From Prochlorococcus sp. AG-347-G20 (GTDB taxonomy: Bacteria; Cyanobacteriota; Cyanobacteriia; PCC-6307; Cyanobiaceae): a DNA stretch of 64,000 bases. The notes under the pieces are model-generated. The model ran no database searches. It saw only the letters and a list, made by a program, of their open reading frames with translations, and was not told the origin of the DNA. Below are positions 55,601 through 64,000 of this stretch, in pieces. Each line of letters opens with the position of its first letter. Position 1 is the first letter of the stretch. The stretch lies in NCBI GenBank assembly GCA_003281645.1, contig QCBJ01000006.1, positions 1 through 64,000 of the forward strand, read 5' to 3'. Position numbers and translations under genes: made by a program.

Positions 55601-55918
55601 TTATTCAACTTTAAATGGATCAGTTATTTCTGCATTAGGAAATTCGAATTCCCCAACAGCAACAAACTCTAAACGCAGCTTTAAGAAAGTTATAAATTTT
55701 TTATCAGTCGATAAAATAGCTGCAGGAGGCGATGGAATCTTTGCTTTTAGATCAACAAATTGGGTAGTTTGCAAAAATGATGGATTTTTTAAAAGCCAAA
55801 AATCTATTTCTTTATTATTTTCTTTATAGTTCCTCGTCCTCTCTTTCAAAATCTCCTCAATTGGTTCTTCAACAGTTAAAAACTTTTCACTTGCCGCGAC
55901 GAAAAAATATGTTGTCAT
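55601..55918 (-). CDS. ycf54: Ycf54 family (Mg-protoporphyrin IX monomethyl ester cyclase-associated) protein
   Basis: 105 aa; TYFFVAASEKFLTVEEPIEEILKERTRNYKENNKEIDFWLLKNPSFL. Confidence 0.88.
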   Translation of the reverse strand: MTTYFFVAASEKFLTVEEPIEEILKERTRNYKENNKEIDFWLLKNPSFLQTTQFVDLKAKIPSPPAAILSTDKKFITFLKLRLEFVAVGEFEFPNAEITDPFKVE

Positions 55919-55926
55919 TTTGAAAT

Positions 55927-56643
55927 TTAATTTGATGTAATAAGGGACTTCATTTCACGTACAGACTTTTCTAATCCTATCGCTAAAGCCCTTGCAACAA
56001 TACTATGACCAATGTTTAACTCGTTCATATTGTTAATTGATGCAATTTTCTTAACATTATTGTAGTTGAGGCCATGTCCAGCATTAACAACTAATCCAAT
56101 GTCATTTGCTAAATGTGTAGACTCTATAATCCTTTGGAGCTCTTTATGTTGTTCAGATCCTGATAGTTCAGCATATTTTCCAGTATGTAATTCTATAAAA
56201 TCAAACCCTATTTCTTTGGAATAATTTATCTGTTCACTAAGAGGGTCAATAAATGCACTTACTTCTATATTTAAATCCTTTAAATTACCAACAAAATTCT
56301 TAAGGTATTGCATATTGCTTTGTAAATCCAGCCCACCTTCAGTAGTAACTTCCTCTCTTTTCTCTGGGACAAGAGTTACATAATTGGGCAGAGTTTTTTT
56401 GGCAATTTCTAACATTTCTTCTGTAGCAGCCATCTCTAAATTGAGTTTTGTTTTTATAGTATTTTTTAGGAGGAATACATCTCTATCTTGTATATGTCTT
56501 CTATCTTCTCTTAGATGCACCGTTATGGAGTCTGCCCCTCCTAATTCAGCTAAAAAAGCAAATTGTACAGGGTCAGGCTCGACAGTTTTCCTTGCTTGCC
56601 TTACATTTGCAATATGATCAATATTTACTCCTAAAGTAGCCAT
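55927..56643 (-). CDS. pdxJ: Pyridoxine 5'-phosphate synthase
   Basis: 238 aa; LGVNIDHIANVRQARKTVEPDPVQFAFLAELGGADSITVHLREDRRHIQDRDV. Confidence 0.98.
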   Translation of the reverse strand: MATLGVNIDHIANVRQARKTVEPDPVQFAFLAELGGADSITVHLREDRRHIQDRDVFLLKNTIKTKLNLEMAATEEMLEIAKKTLPNYVTLVPEKREEVTTEGGLDLQSNMQYLKNFVGNLKDLNIEVSAFIDPLSEQINYSKEIGFDFIELHTGKYAELSGSEQHKELQRIIESTHLANDIGLVVNAGHGLNYNNVKKIASINNMNELNIGHSIVARALAIGLEKSVREMKSLITSN

Positions 56644-56741
56644 AATTTTGAAAATCTTAGTTTCTAGACAATCTTGTAACCGCCCAATAATAGCTAATAA
56701 AAAAAGGCAAACACTTAAATTATTAATATACTAAATAGAAC

Positions 56742-57416
56742 TTGAAAAAGAATTCCTTAAATATTTGGCATAAAATCAACCCTGTATTGGGATTTATTGC
56801 AATGTTCGTTACCCAAGACGTTGCTTTGAGATTCTTTTTTAGAAAAAAGAAAATATTAAAAAATGGTTTTTCGATTCCCATAAATTCCTCTATCATTTTG
56901 GCTCCAACCCACAGATCAAGATGGGACGGCTTAATACTCACCATGGCAATGGGTAGAAGGGTCACAAAAAAGGATTGTAGATTTATGGTTACTAAATCCG
57001 AAATGAGAGGAATACAAGGTTGGTTTTTAAAAAGACTTGGATGTTTTTCGATAAATCAATTATCGCCATCTCTCTCAGCGTTAAGATATGCGATTGATCT
57101 TATAGAAAAAGGAGAACAACTAGTTGTTTTTCCTGAAGGAAAGATTAATAAATACGGAAAAAAATTAGTTCTCAAAGAAGGACTCTATAGATTAGCTAGA
57201 TTAGCTACCAAAAAAACAACTTCTATTACTATTATTCCAATTGGAATTGCTTACAGCAAAATACCTCCAAACTTTAGAGGCGAATTTTGTTTATCCTTTG
57301 GAAAACCAATACCAATTAATGATTACTCAAACTTTACGATCAAGGACTTTAATAAATTTCTAAACGATAAAATGACTCAAGAGGAAGAAAAAGCATTAAA
57401 AAATGTAGGTAGATGA
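56742..57416 (+). CDS. plsC: 1-acyl-sn-glycerol-3-phosphate acyltransferase (TTG start in the track)
   Basis: 224 aa; APTHRSRWDGL acyltransferase motif, VVFPEGKI. Confidence 0.87.
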   Translation: MKKNSLNIWHKINPVLGFIAMFVTQDVALRFFFRKKKILKNGFSIPINSSIILAPTHRSRWDGLILTMAMGRRVTKKDCRFMVTKSEMRGIQGWFLKRLGCFSINQLSPSLSALRYAIDLIEKGEQLVVFPEGKINKYGKKLVLKEGLYRLARLATKKTTSITIIPIGIAYSKIPPNFRGEFCLSFGKPIPINDYSNFTIKDFNKFLNDKMTQEEEKALKNVGR

Positions 57417-57459
57417 ATCTTCAATAAGTTACTATGAATTTTAATAATTGAAAAAGAAA

Positions 57460-57975
57460 ATGAAATTCTTAAAATTAATCTCAATTTTATTTATATTTTT
57501 TGGAAATGTTCCTTACAAGAATGAAGTTCATGCAGAAATAAAGAATCCAGAAGACTTCAGAGTACTCTCAAATGAGAGTAAAAAGCTTTCCACCTCAAAC
57601 GTAGAATATTTGATAAAAGAAGGTGACAAATATATTAAAAACGGGGATTTCGAAAAAGCTAAGGATTTTTACCTAGACGCTAGAAAATTAGCCAAGCAAC
57701 TTGCTTCTTTTTATTCTGATCTAAATTCATCCTTCAAAGGAATTGATGCGAGAATTCCTAATGAAATGCAAAGGAAAGGTAAGCAAACATTACAAATTTT
57801 GGCAAAATCAAATGAAAGATTAGCCTCTATGTATATAAAAACTGAAAAGCCTGAGGTGGCAGTACCCTTACTTGTTGAAACAATTAGAATAATGTCACCT
57901 AACAGTACAGAAGGTAAAGATGCTTATGAAACATTGATCCAACTAGGATTTGTTGAGACAAAATACAAAGGTTAA
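57460..57975 (+). CDS. Hypothetical exported protein; ATG at 57460 preferred over TTG at 57448
   Basis: Signal-like N-terminus MKFLKLISILFIFFGNVP; alpha-helical repeat-like KEGDKYIKNGDFEKAKDFYLDARKLAKQL. Confidence 0.65.
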   Translation: MKFLKLISILFIFFGNVPYKNEVHAEIKNPEDFRVLSNESKKLSTSNVEYLIKEGDKYIKNGDFEKAKDFYLDARKLAKQLASFYSDLNSSFKGIDARIPNEMQRKGKQTLQILAKSNERLASMYIKTEKPEVAVPLLVETIRIMSPNSTEGKDAYETLIQLGFVETKYKG

Positions 57976-57987
57976 TTAAAATTTACT

Positions 57988-58218
57988 ATGATTACGAAAG
58001 CTGACGTCATTAAATTAATTACTAAAAAAATTCCAAGTTCCCAAGTTTTTGTTGAAAACCTTAAGGGAAATGATCATTTGCAAGTAACTGTAATTGCATC
58101 TGAATTCAATGGATTATCATTAGTTAAACAACATCAGCTAGTATATTCTGCTTTGAAGGAAGAATTAGCTTCAGAGGCTATCCATGCACTGGCATTAAAA
58201 ACAGAAACTACAAATTGA
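57988..58218 (+). CDS. BolA family protein
   Basis: 76 aa; GNDHLQVTVIASEFNGLSLVKQHQLVYSALKEEL. Confidence 0.9.
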   Translation: MITKADVIKLITKKIPSSQVFVENLKGNDHLQVTVIASEFNGLSLVKQHQLVYSALKEELASEAIHALALKTETTN

Positions 58219-58221
58219 ATT

Positions 58222-58545
58222 ATGGACAACCTAACAAAAGATAAAATACAAAAACTAATTGACTCTAATCCAGTCATGGTTTTTATGAAAGGTACAAAAT
58301 TAATGCCTCAATGCGGTTTTTCCAACAATGTAGTTCAAATACTAAATTCCTTAGGGATAGAATTTAGTACTTTTGATGTCTTAAGTGATTTCGCTATACG
58401 AGAAGGTATCAAAGAATATTCAGATTGGCCAACAATTCCTCAAGTTTACTTAAAAGGAGAATTTCTTGGTGGATCAGACATTCTTATTGAGATGTACAAC
58501 TCTGGATCTCTTAAAGAAAAAATAGAAATTGAATTAGCGTCTTAA
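58222..58545 (+). CDS. grxD: Monothiol glutaredoxin (Grx4/GrxD type)
   Basis: 107 aa; [45 protein letters not shown]. Confidence 0.95.
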   Translation: MDNLTKDKIQKLIDSNPVMVFMKGTKLMPQCGFSNNVVQILNSLGIEFSTFDVLSDFAIREGIKEYSDWPTIPQVYLKGEFLGGSDILIEMYNSGSLKEKIEIELAS

Positions 58546-58593
58546 GACAATAAGTGAGTATAAATACCGTATTGATTAATAAAAATTAATATT

Positions 58594-58863
58594 TTAAATC
58601 CTTTTTTTATCAAAAAATCCTTTATTTCCATCTCCATCTGGATCAATAAAACTTGATGGATCTAAAATCCATCTTTCAATTAATCTTTCTAATTTCTCTT
58701 GATCCTTTTGCTCTAAACTACTGCAATTCCTTAATGCTTGGAGATAACCATCACTATATAATTTAAGATCAGATGGGGTATGAAAACGAGTAACTAAGTC
58801 CTGGCAACTATCGCAAATTGATTGAAAGTGACGAATTGCTTTGGGGTTTTCAAATGATGTCAT
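58594..58863 (-). CDS. Conserved hypothetical, with EF-hand-like DPDGDGNKGFFD near the C-terminus
   Basis: 89 aa. Confidence 0.65.
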   Translation of the reverse strand: MTSFENPKAIRHFQSICDSCQDLVTRFHTPSDLKLYSDGYLQALRNCSSLEQKDQEKLERLIERWILDPSSFIDPDGDGNKGFFDKKRI

Positions 58864-58949
58864 AATTCGATAAATTCTGATTTTTATTTTGCATTTGTTA
58901 TACCTTATTAAGAACGATCAAAAATTGCCTGGCCAAACAGTAATTAAGA

Positions 58950-59687
58950 ATGCAATCAACTGAGCAAATCTTAGCTTCAACTCCTGGCAGTTCACAATTG
59001 CCTACGAGCTCTCAAACTCCCTCAAGAGTTCTAGTTGTTGAACCTCACCCCACACTTAGAACAGTCCTTGTTCAAAGGCTTCGCCAAGATGGCCATTTAG
59101 CTGCAGCAGTAGGTACAGCTGCAGAAGCTATTGACTTATGTAGAGAACAATCACCTGACTTATTAGTTAGCGCAGAAATCCTCGAGCATAATACTGCAAT
59201 GAGACTTGCCCAACAACTAGGGTCTTCAGTCATAGTTTTAACGGCAAGATCAGGTGTTGAATCATTAGTAAACTTATTAGATGAAGGGGCAGATGATGTA
59301 CTAAGAAAACCTTTTGGACTCGAAGAGCTTGCAGCACGATGCAGAACACTCCTAAAAAGGGGAAGGATAGGATTACAAGAAAAAGTTGAGGTTGGACCTT
59401 TAGAGGTTCATCTTCTTTTGAGACAAGTTACTCTAAGCGAGAAGCCCGTAGAATTAAGCCCTAGGGAGTTTGCGCTCCTTTGTGCTCTATTAATGCCACC
59501 TGGAATGGTAAGGAGTCGTCAAGAGCTCTTAAGGATGGCCTGGCCGCCTTTCAGTGGTGGTCCTAGGTCTGTAGATACTCAGGTATTAACTTTGCGGAGA
59601 AAACTAGAACAGGCTGGATTGGGAGAAGGTGGGGGAATAACCACTGTTAGACAACAAGGTTATAGATTCAGTATTGATAATATTTAA
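58950..59687 (+). CDS. OmpR-family transcriptional regulator with atypical (pseudo-)receiver domain
   Basis: 245 aa; receiver-like VLVVEPHPTLR...VLTAR...RKPF; winged helix ELSPREFALLCALL...RSVDTQVLTLRRKLE...VRQQGYRF. Confidence 0.9.
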   Translation: MQSTEQILASTPGSSQLPTSSQTPSRVLVVEPHPTLRTVLVQRLRQDGHLAAAVGTAAEAIDLCREQSPDLLVSAEILEHNTAMRLAQQLGSSVIVLTARSGVESLVNLLDEGADDVLRKPFGLEELAARCRTLLKRGRIGLQEKVEVGPLEVHLLLRQVTLSEKPVELSPREFALLCALLMPPGMVRSRQELLRMAWPPFSGGPRSVDTQVLTLRRKLEQAGLGEGGGITTVRQQGYRFSIDNI

Positions 59688-60190
59688 TTAAAAAAAGCAA
59701 AAAGTTCACCAATAATCATTAAAACTGATAGTAATGTCAGTAATTTATATGTCCATAGTGGTGATATGTAAGATATTTCATTAATAGAAATCCCAGTATT
59801 ACTGGAAATAATTAATAAAAACTTTTCAAAGTTCTCCACTCTTTGTGGAACAAGAAAATTATCACCTTGAAAAGTATTAAAGTAATAAACTTTACTACCC
59901 TGACTGGTTGGCAAAGATTTGATTAATTTAATATCTTTCCAAGAAATCTCCCAATTTTTTTTTCCTAAGAATTTAGAAATAAAACTACTTTTATATGAAA
60001 TTTTATTACTGCAAGTTTCTACATAATCACTAGTGATATTGATTATCAAATAAAGTCCTAGGGCAAAAATTATAATAGAAGGGATTTTTAATTTTTCGAT
60101 TGAAATAATTGGTAAAGGAATTGTAAGCGCTAAATAAAGAGAAATTAACGAACTTTTCACAAAAAAAAGAGTTTTAAATTTTTCTATCAT
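59684..60190 (-). CDS. Hypothetical membrane protein
   Basis: 168 aa; two N-terminal and one C-terminal hydrophobic segments. Confidence 0.6.
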   Translation of the reverse strand: MIEKFKTLFFVKSSLISLYLALTIPLPIISIEKLKIPSIIIFALGLYLIINITSDYVETCSNKISYKSSFISKFLGKKNWEISWKDIKLIKSLPTSQGSKVYYFNTFQGDNFLVPQRVENFEKFLLIISSNTGISINEISYISPLWTYKLLTLLSVLMIIGELFAFFN

Positions 60191-60205
60191 TTCAGAAGGA
60201 TCCTT

Positions 60206-61750
60206 TTAATCGGGCAATTTAAAACTGTTTATGTTTAACTTTGCACCTATTTTGTGAGCGCATGCGTATCCACTAAAAGCAACTGCATTTAGGCCTTGGC
60301 CAGGGAAGCATGAATCCCCTACACAATAAAGGTTTTGAATTTTTGTAGTGTTGAAAGGCATTGGCAAAAGTCCAAGCAACTTTTTACTGGGAATTGGCCC
60401 ATAACTACCTTCATATCTTCCAAGAAACTTTTTATGAGTTTTGGGAGTACCAATTTCTTTATGATCAATATTTTGTTCAAGATTAGGAAGAATAGTTGAT
60501 ATTTTTTTAACAAGAAAGGAACAATATTTTTCTTTCTTTTGCAAATATTCTTTCCTTGATAGGCCTTCCCATTCCCTCATCGATGAGGGAGTAAATGCAT
60601 GTACGATATGTTTACCTTCAGGAGCCAAAGACGAGTCAAGCAAAGTAGGTATAGAAACAAAAATAACGCCCTTTTCGCTTTCTAATTCATCCCAATTTTC
60701 AACTATTATATGATGACAATTAAAATTATCGGGAATTAGATTTTTTTCTACTCCAAGGTGAATGGAAACAAAAGAAGGTGAGGGTTTATAAGTTTCTGAC
60801 CACTTATATTCACTTTTTGGCACGTTTTTGCTAGCAATTAATCCTTTAGTATTGTCTTTTAATCCAAATGTATCCCATCTAGTGGAGTTGGATACAATAA
60901 TATTTGAATATATCTCCTCCCCATTTGAGAGCTTAACTCCTACCGCTTTCTCACCCTTTAAGACGATTTCAGTCACATTGGCTTTATATCTAACTTTTCC
61001 TCCTAATTTTTCAATACCAGAAACAAACTTCTCTGCTATCGTTCCAACTCCCCCTTTTGGATAATTTATACCCCCAGAATGCCTATCTGTAAATACCATT
61101 CCCGCATTAATCATAGGGGTTTTTAGAGCTGGCATTACAGACCAACAAAAACATTCGATATCGATAAATTTTAAAAGTTCAGGATCTTTTATAAACTTTC
61201 TCGCAACATCTCCAGCATTTGAAGGTAACCATCTAGCTAACCCTAAACAGGATAATGGAGATTTAAAGAAAACTTTAAAAAGATAACTTGGATCCTCTAT
61301 GGATAAAAGAGGCATTGAATCTAAACATTTAAATACAGTTGCACAAGTATCATAGAATTTCTTGATACCTTTTTTTTCCTTGGGGAAGCTAGCTGATAAT
61401 TTGCTTATAAATTTCTCATAATTTTTATCTACAGAAATATTAAAGTTATGTGGCAAGTGATATTCCAGTTGAACAGGATCCGGAATAGTTTCGCATTTTT
61501 CATTCACATCTTTCAAAGCACGAGTTAATAAATTGGTATAACCTTTTTCTCCAAATCCAAAAATCATTGAAGCCCCTACATCAAAGGTATAGCCTTTTCT
61601 CTTAAAAGAGCCTCCACTCCCGCCTGGAATAATATATTTTTCAAGAACTAATACTTGAGCTCCTTTCGCTGCCAATTGTGAAGCAGTTACTAACCCTCCT
61701 ATTCCTGAGCCAATAATAATTGCATCGAAGTTTTCCTTATTTAATTCCAT
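60206..61750 (-). CDS. crtH: Carotenoid isomerase (CrtISO/CrtH) family
   Basis: 514 aa; FDAIIIGSGIGGLVTASQLAAKGAQVLVLEKYIIPGGSGGSF, GDSCFPGQGLNAVAFSG. Confidence 0.9.
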   Translation of the reverse strand: MELNKENFDAIIIGSGIGGLVTASQLAAKGAQVLVLEKYIIPGGSGGSFKRKGYTFDVGASMIFGFGEKGYTNLLTRALKDVNEKCETIPDPVQLEYHLPHNFNISVDKNYEKFISKLSASFPKEKKGIKKFYDTCATVFKCLDSMPLLSIEDPSYLFKVFFKSPLSCLGLARWLPSNAGDVARKFIKDPELLKFIDIECFCWSVMPALKTPMINAGMVFTDRHSGGINYPKGGVGTIAEKFVSGIEKLGGKVRYKANVTEIVLKGEKAVGVKLSNGEEIYSNIIVSNSTRWDTFGLKDNTKGLIASKNVPKSEYKWSETYKPSPSFVSIHLGVEKNLIPDNFNCHHIIVENWDELESEKGVIFVSIPTLLDSSLAPEGKHIVHAFTPSSMREWEGLSRKEYLQKKEKYCSFLVKKISTILPNLEQNIDHKEIGTPKTHKKFLGRYEGSYGPIPSKKLLGLLPMPFNTTKIQNLYCVGDSCFPGQGLNAVAFSGYACAHKIGAKLNINSFKLPD

Positions 61751-61774
61751 TTTTTGGATCTTTGATAATTAATC

Positions 61775-63187
61775 TTAGTAAATTTTGCTGAGTAAGTGGT
61801 CTTTATCAAAACAAGAGTCTAGTTTATTTTTAAAGTCATTCAAGGCTTCTGTAGATCTTTCTTGATAAGCTTTGTACCTTAATCTTTTATCTTTTATTCT
61901 TTTAGTTAGTTCTGGAACTAAACCAAATGAAGCAGGCATTGGTTGGAATTTATTCTTTTTCTGATTAGATAATATTTGATTTTTGTTACTGATAAAATTC
62001 ATTAGAGAACCAATCATTGATTCAACAGGAAAACTTACTGGTTTTTTACCCTTAGCTAATAAGGATGCATTTATTCCTGCGAGCAAGCCTCCTGCATCTG
62101 CTGCTGCATATCCTTCCGTCCCTGTTATTTGACCAGCAGCAAAAAGGTTTTCTCTTCTCACAAATTGCAATGTAGGTAAAAGTAATTTTGGAGATTCTAA
62201 AAAAGTATTTCTGTGCATTACTCCAAAACGTACAAACTCAGCCTTTTCTAAACCAGGAATCATCCTAAATATTCTTTTTTGCTCAGACCATTTGAGGTTA
62301 GTTTGAAAACCTACCATGTTTAGTAATTTCCCTTCTAAATCTTCCTTCCTTAATTGGACAACTGCATGAGGGCGCTTTTTTAATCTATTTTCCCTATCAA
62401 ATAAATCTCCCCATTTTGGATTCCACAAACCAATAGATTTCAATGGTCCATATCTCATTGTATCAACTCCTCTTCTAGCAATTTCTTCAATTGGTAAGCA
62501 AGCTTCAAAGAAATTAGCTGATTCTTTCTCAAAGTCTTTTAAATTAGCTTGTTCTCCTTCTATAAGTTCATTCCTGAAATGGATGTAATCATTTTCATCC
62601 ATAGGACAATTTAGATATGCCGGATCTCCTTTGTCGTACCTACTAGCTTTAAATACAATCTCTTGATCAATCGTATCTCCATAAATAATAGGACTAGCCG
62701 CATCAAAAAAATGACACGCATCGATTCCTGTAAAAGCTTGAATTTTATAGGACAATTCATCAGCAGTTAACGGACCAGTTGCGAGGATCGTTATATTATC
62801 TTTGCTTGGAAGATCTAATTGTTCAATTCTCTTAATTTCTATTAAAGGATGATTAGATAAAGCATTAGTTAAAGCGATACTAAATTTAGATCTATCAACC
62901 GCCAAAGCACCTCCTGCCGGCACAGCAAATTCATCTGCTGTTTGAACTATCAATGATTTAAAAATCCTAAGTTCTTTTTGTAATAAACCTGCAGCTCTAT
63001 CAGGACTTAAAGCTCCAAAACTATTGCTACAAACCAATTCTCCAAATTCACCAGTATGATGAGCTGGAGTTAATTTGATAGGTCTCATTTCAACTAGTTT
63101 GACTGGTACACCAGAATTTGCTACTTGCCAAGCAGCTTCTGATCCTGCAAGACCAGCACCAATAACTATTACTTCTTTATCTAACAA
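61775..63187 (-). CDS. trmFO: Methylenetetrahydrofolate-tRNA-(uracil-5-)-methyltransferase
   Basis: 470 aa; [57 protein letters not shown]. Confidence 0.97.
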   Translation of the reverse strand: MLDKEVIVIGAGLAGSEAAWQVANSGVPVKLVEMRPIKLTPAHHTGEFGELVCSNSFGALSPDRAAGLLQKELRIFKSLIVQTADEFAVPAGGALAVDRSKFSIALTNALSNHPLIEIKRIEQLDLPSKDNITILATGPLTADELSYKIQAFTGIDACHFFDAASPIIYGDTIDQEIVFKASRYDKGDPAYLNCPMDENDYIHFRNELIEGEQANLKDFEKESANFFEACLPIEEIARRGVDTMRYGPLKSIGLWNPKWGDLFDRENRLKKRPHAVVQLRKEDLEGKLLNMVGFQTNLKWSEQKRIFRMIPGLEKAEFVRFGVMHRNTFLESPKLLLPTLQFVRRENLFAAGQITGTEGYAAADAGGLLAGINASLLAKGKKPVSFPVESMIGSLMNFISNKNQILSNQKKNKFQPMPASFGLVPELTKRIKDKRLRYKAYQERSTEALNDFKNKLDSCFDKDHLLSKIY

Positions 63188-63193
63188 ATTGGA

Positions 63194-63310
63194 TTAATCC
63201 TTGCCCAAAAAGTCTCTATTGAATTGCTCTCTTGCTGGTTTTTGTATATTGAATATAACCCAAGCTAAAGCGGCAATAATGGGTGCAAAAACTACGATTG
63301 TTCTAAGCAT
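63194..63310 (-). CDS. psbY: Photosystem II protein Y
   Basis: Own reverse-strand reading: [38 protein letters not shown] (38 aa), one TM, PsbY-like; below the ORF track cutoff. Confidence 0.85.
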
Positions 63311-63487
63311 TTTAGAAATCCTATTAACGATTAGATCATTTTAACTTTTAACTGTAAATTTAGAGAGAAATTTTAATTTTTTATTTCATAAGTTAAGAAT
63401 TGTTTTTCTATTGTTCAACTTGAGATAAAAAGTTGTTTTTTTTACCTTAAAAAGGGATAATTCCATATGTACTCAATTTTACAAAAT

Positions 63488-63559
63488 GGGTCGCTAGCTC
63501 AGCGGTAGAGCATCCGGCTTTTAACCGGCTGGTCCTGAGTTCGAATCTCAGGCGACCCA
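63488..63559 (+). tRNA. trnK: tRNA-Lys (UUU)
   Basis: GGGTCGCTAGCTCAGCGGTAGAGCATCCGGCTTTTAACCGGCTGGTCCTGAGTTCGAATCTCAGGCGACCCA; anticodon TTT. Confidence 0.97.
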
Positions 63560-63936
63560 CATTTTTATTGAGTTCATCTTCAAAACAGCGAAAGAAAATA
63601 GATTCAAATTTAAAAAAAATATCTCCCAAAACATGTAGCTTTAAATTATTAAAGGTTTTGTGTTAAATTTCAGGCAAATTCATCCCCATATAAACCTAGA
63701 ATTATTTTTAGGGAGCTTAAAAAACAAAACAGTTTTAAATCTAATTAAATTTTGGAGAATACAATTTAATTTTATTTAAAACTTCAATTCACTTGTTGTG
63801 AATTATCTGAAAATTTTTCTTTCAACATACCTTACATTAGAAAAATAGTTACTTAATACATTTTTGTAGCAAAACTGTAAATATTAGTAATTATTTTTAC
63901 TAAATGATTAAATCCCGCAAAAAAACTAAAAATTAC

Positions 63937-63966
63937 TTTACAAAGCTTCATAATTCCTGTTACAAT
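63937..63966 (+). promoter_or_regulatory. Putative sigma70-type promoter near right edge
   Basis: TTTACA (63937-63942), 18-nt spacer, TACAAT (63961-63966), 27 nt before an ATG at 63993. Confidence 0.45.
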
Positions 63967-64000
63967 AATACATATACTTCATTATTTTTATCATGACACC

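Noticed and set aside
63447-63629. 60-aa ORF on the minus strand
   Set aside because: Overlaps tRNA-Lys; the RLRFELRTSRLKAG translation is a typical tRNA artefact
63904-63996. 30-aa ORF MIKSRKKTKNYFTKLHNSCYNNTYTSLFLS
   Set aside because: Runs through the predicted promoter, no RBS or family support

Overview
The window looks like a stretch of compact, very AT-rich core genome from a picocyanobacterium, most likely a high-light-type Prochlorococcus. This is inferred from gene content, low GC and gene order, not from a database match. About 50 protein-coding genes can be supported: photosynthesis and pigments (petH, psbY, crtE, lycopene cyclase, crtISO-like, ycf54, a PsbP-like lipoprotein), carbon metabolism (zwf-opcA, GH57, malQ), the circadian kinase sasA, c-di-AMP turnover (a CdaA-type cyclase and a 7TM-HD protein), a recC-recB-recD cluster, clpC, gyrA and others. 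There are two tRNAs (Glu-UUC, Lys-UUU). The track omits several items: the sRNA Yfr1 between guaB3 and trxA, psbY (38 aa), and the 5' end of hisH at the left edge. I see no CRISPR, IS element, prophage or obvious island, and no clear undescribed multi-gene system. The best leads are: a response regulator whose phospho-acceptor Asp is replaced by Ala; a 10-bp hairpin just upstream of the DEAD-box helicase start codon; a 7TM-HD protein lacking the extracellular domain; an R-to-L change in the cyclase RHR motif; an FNR with a membrane-type N-terminus and an expanded TEAPK repeat; a membrane methyltransferase inside the recCBD cluster; and repeated TTAA interlocked stop codons at convergent gene pairs.
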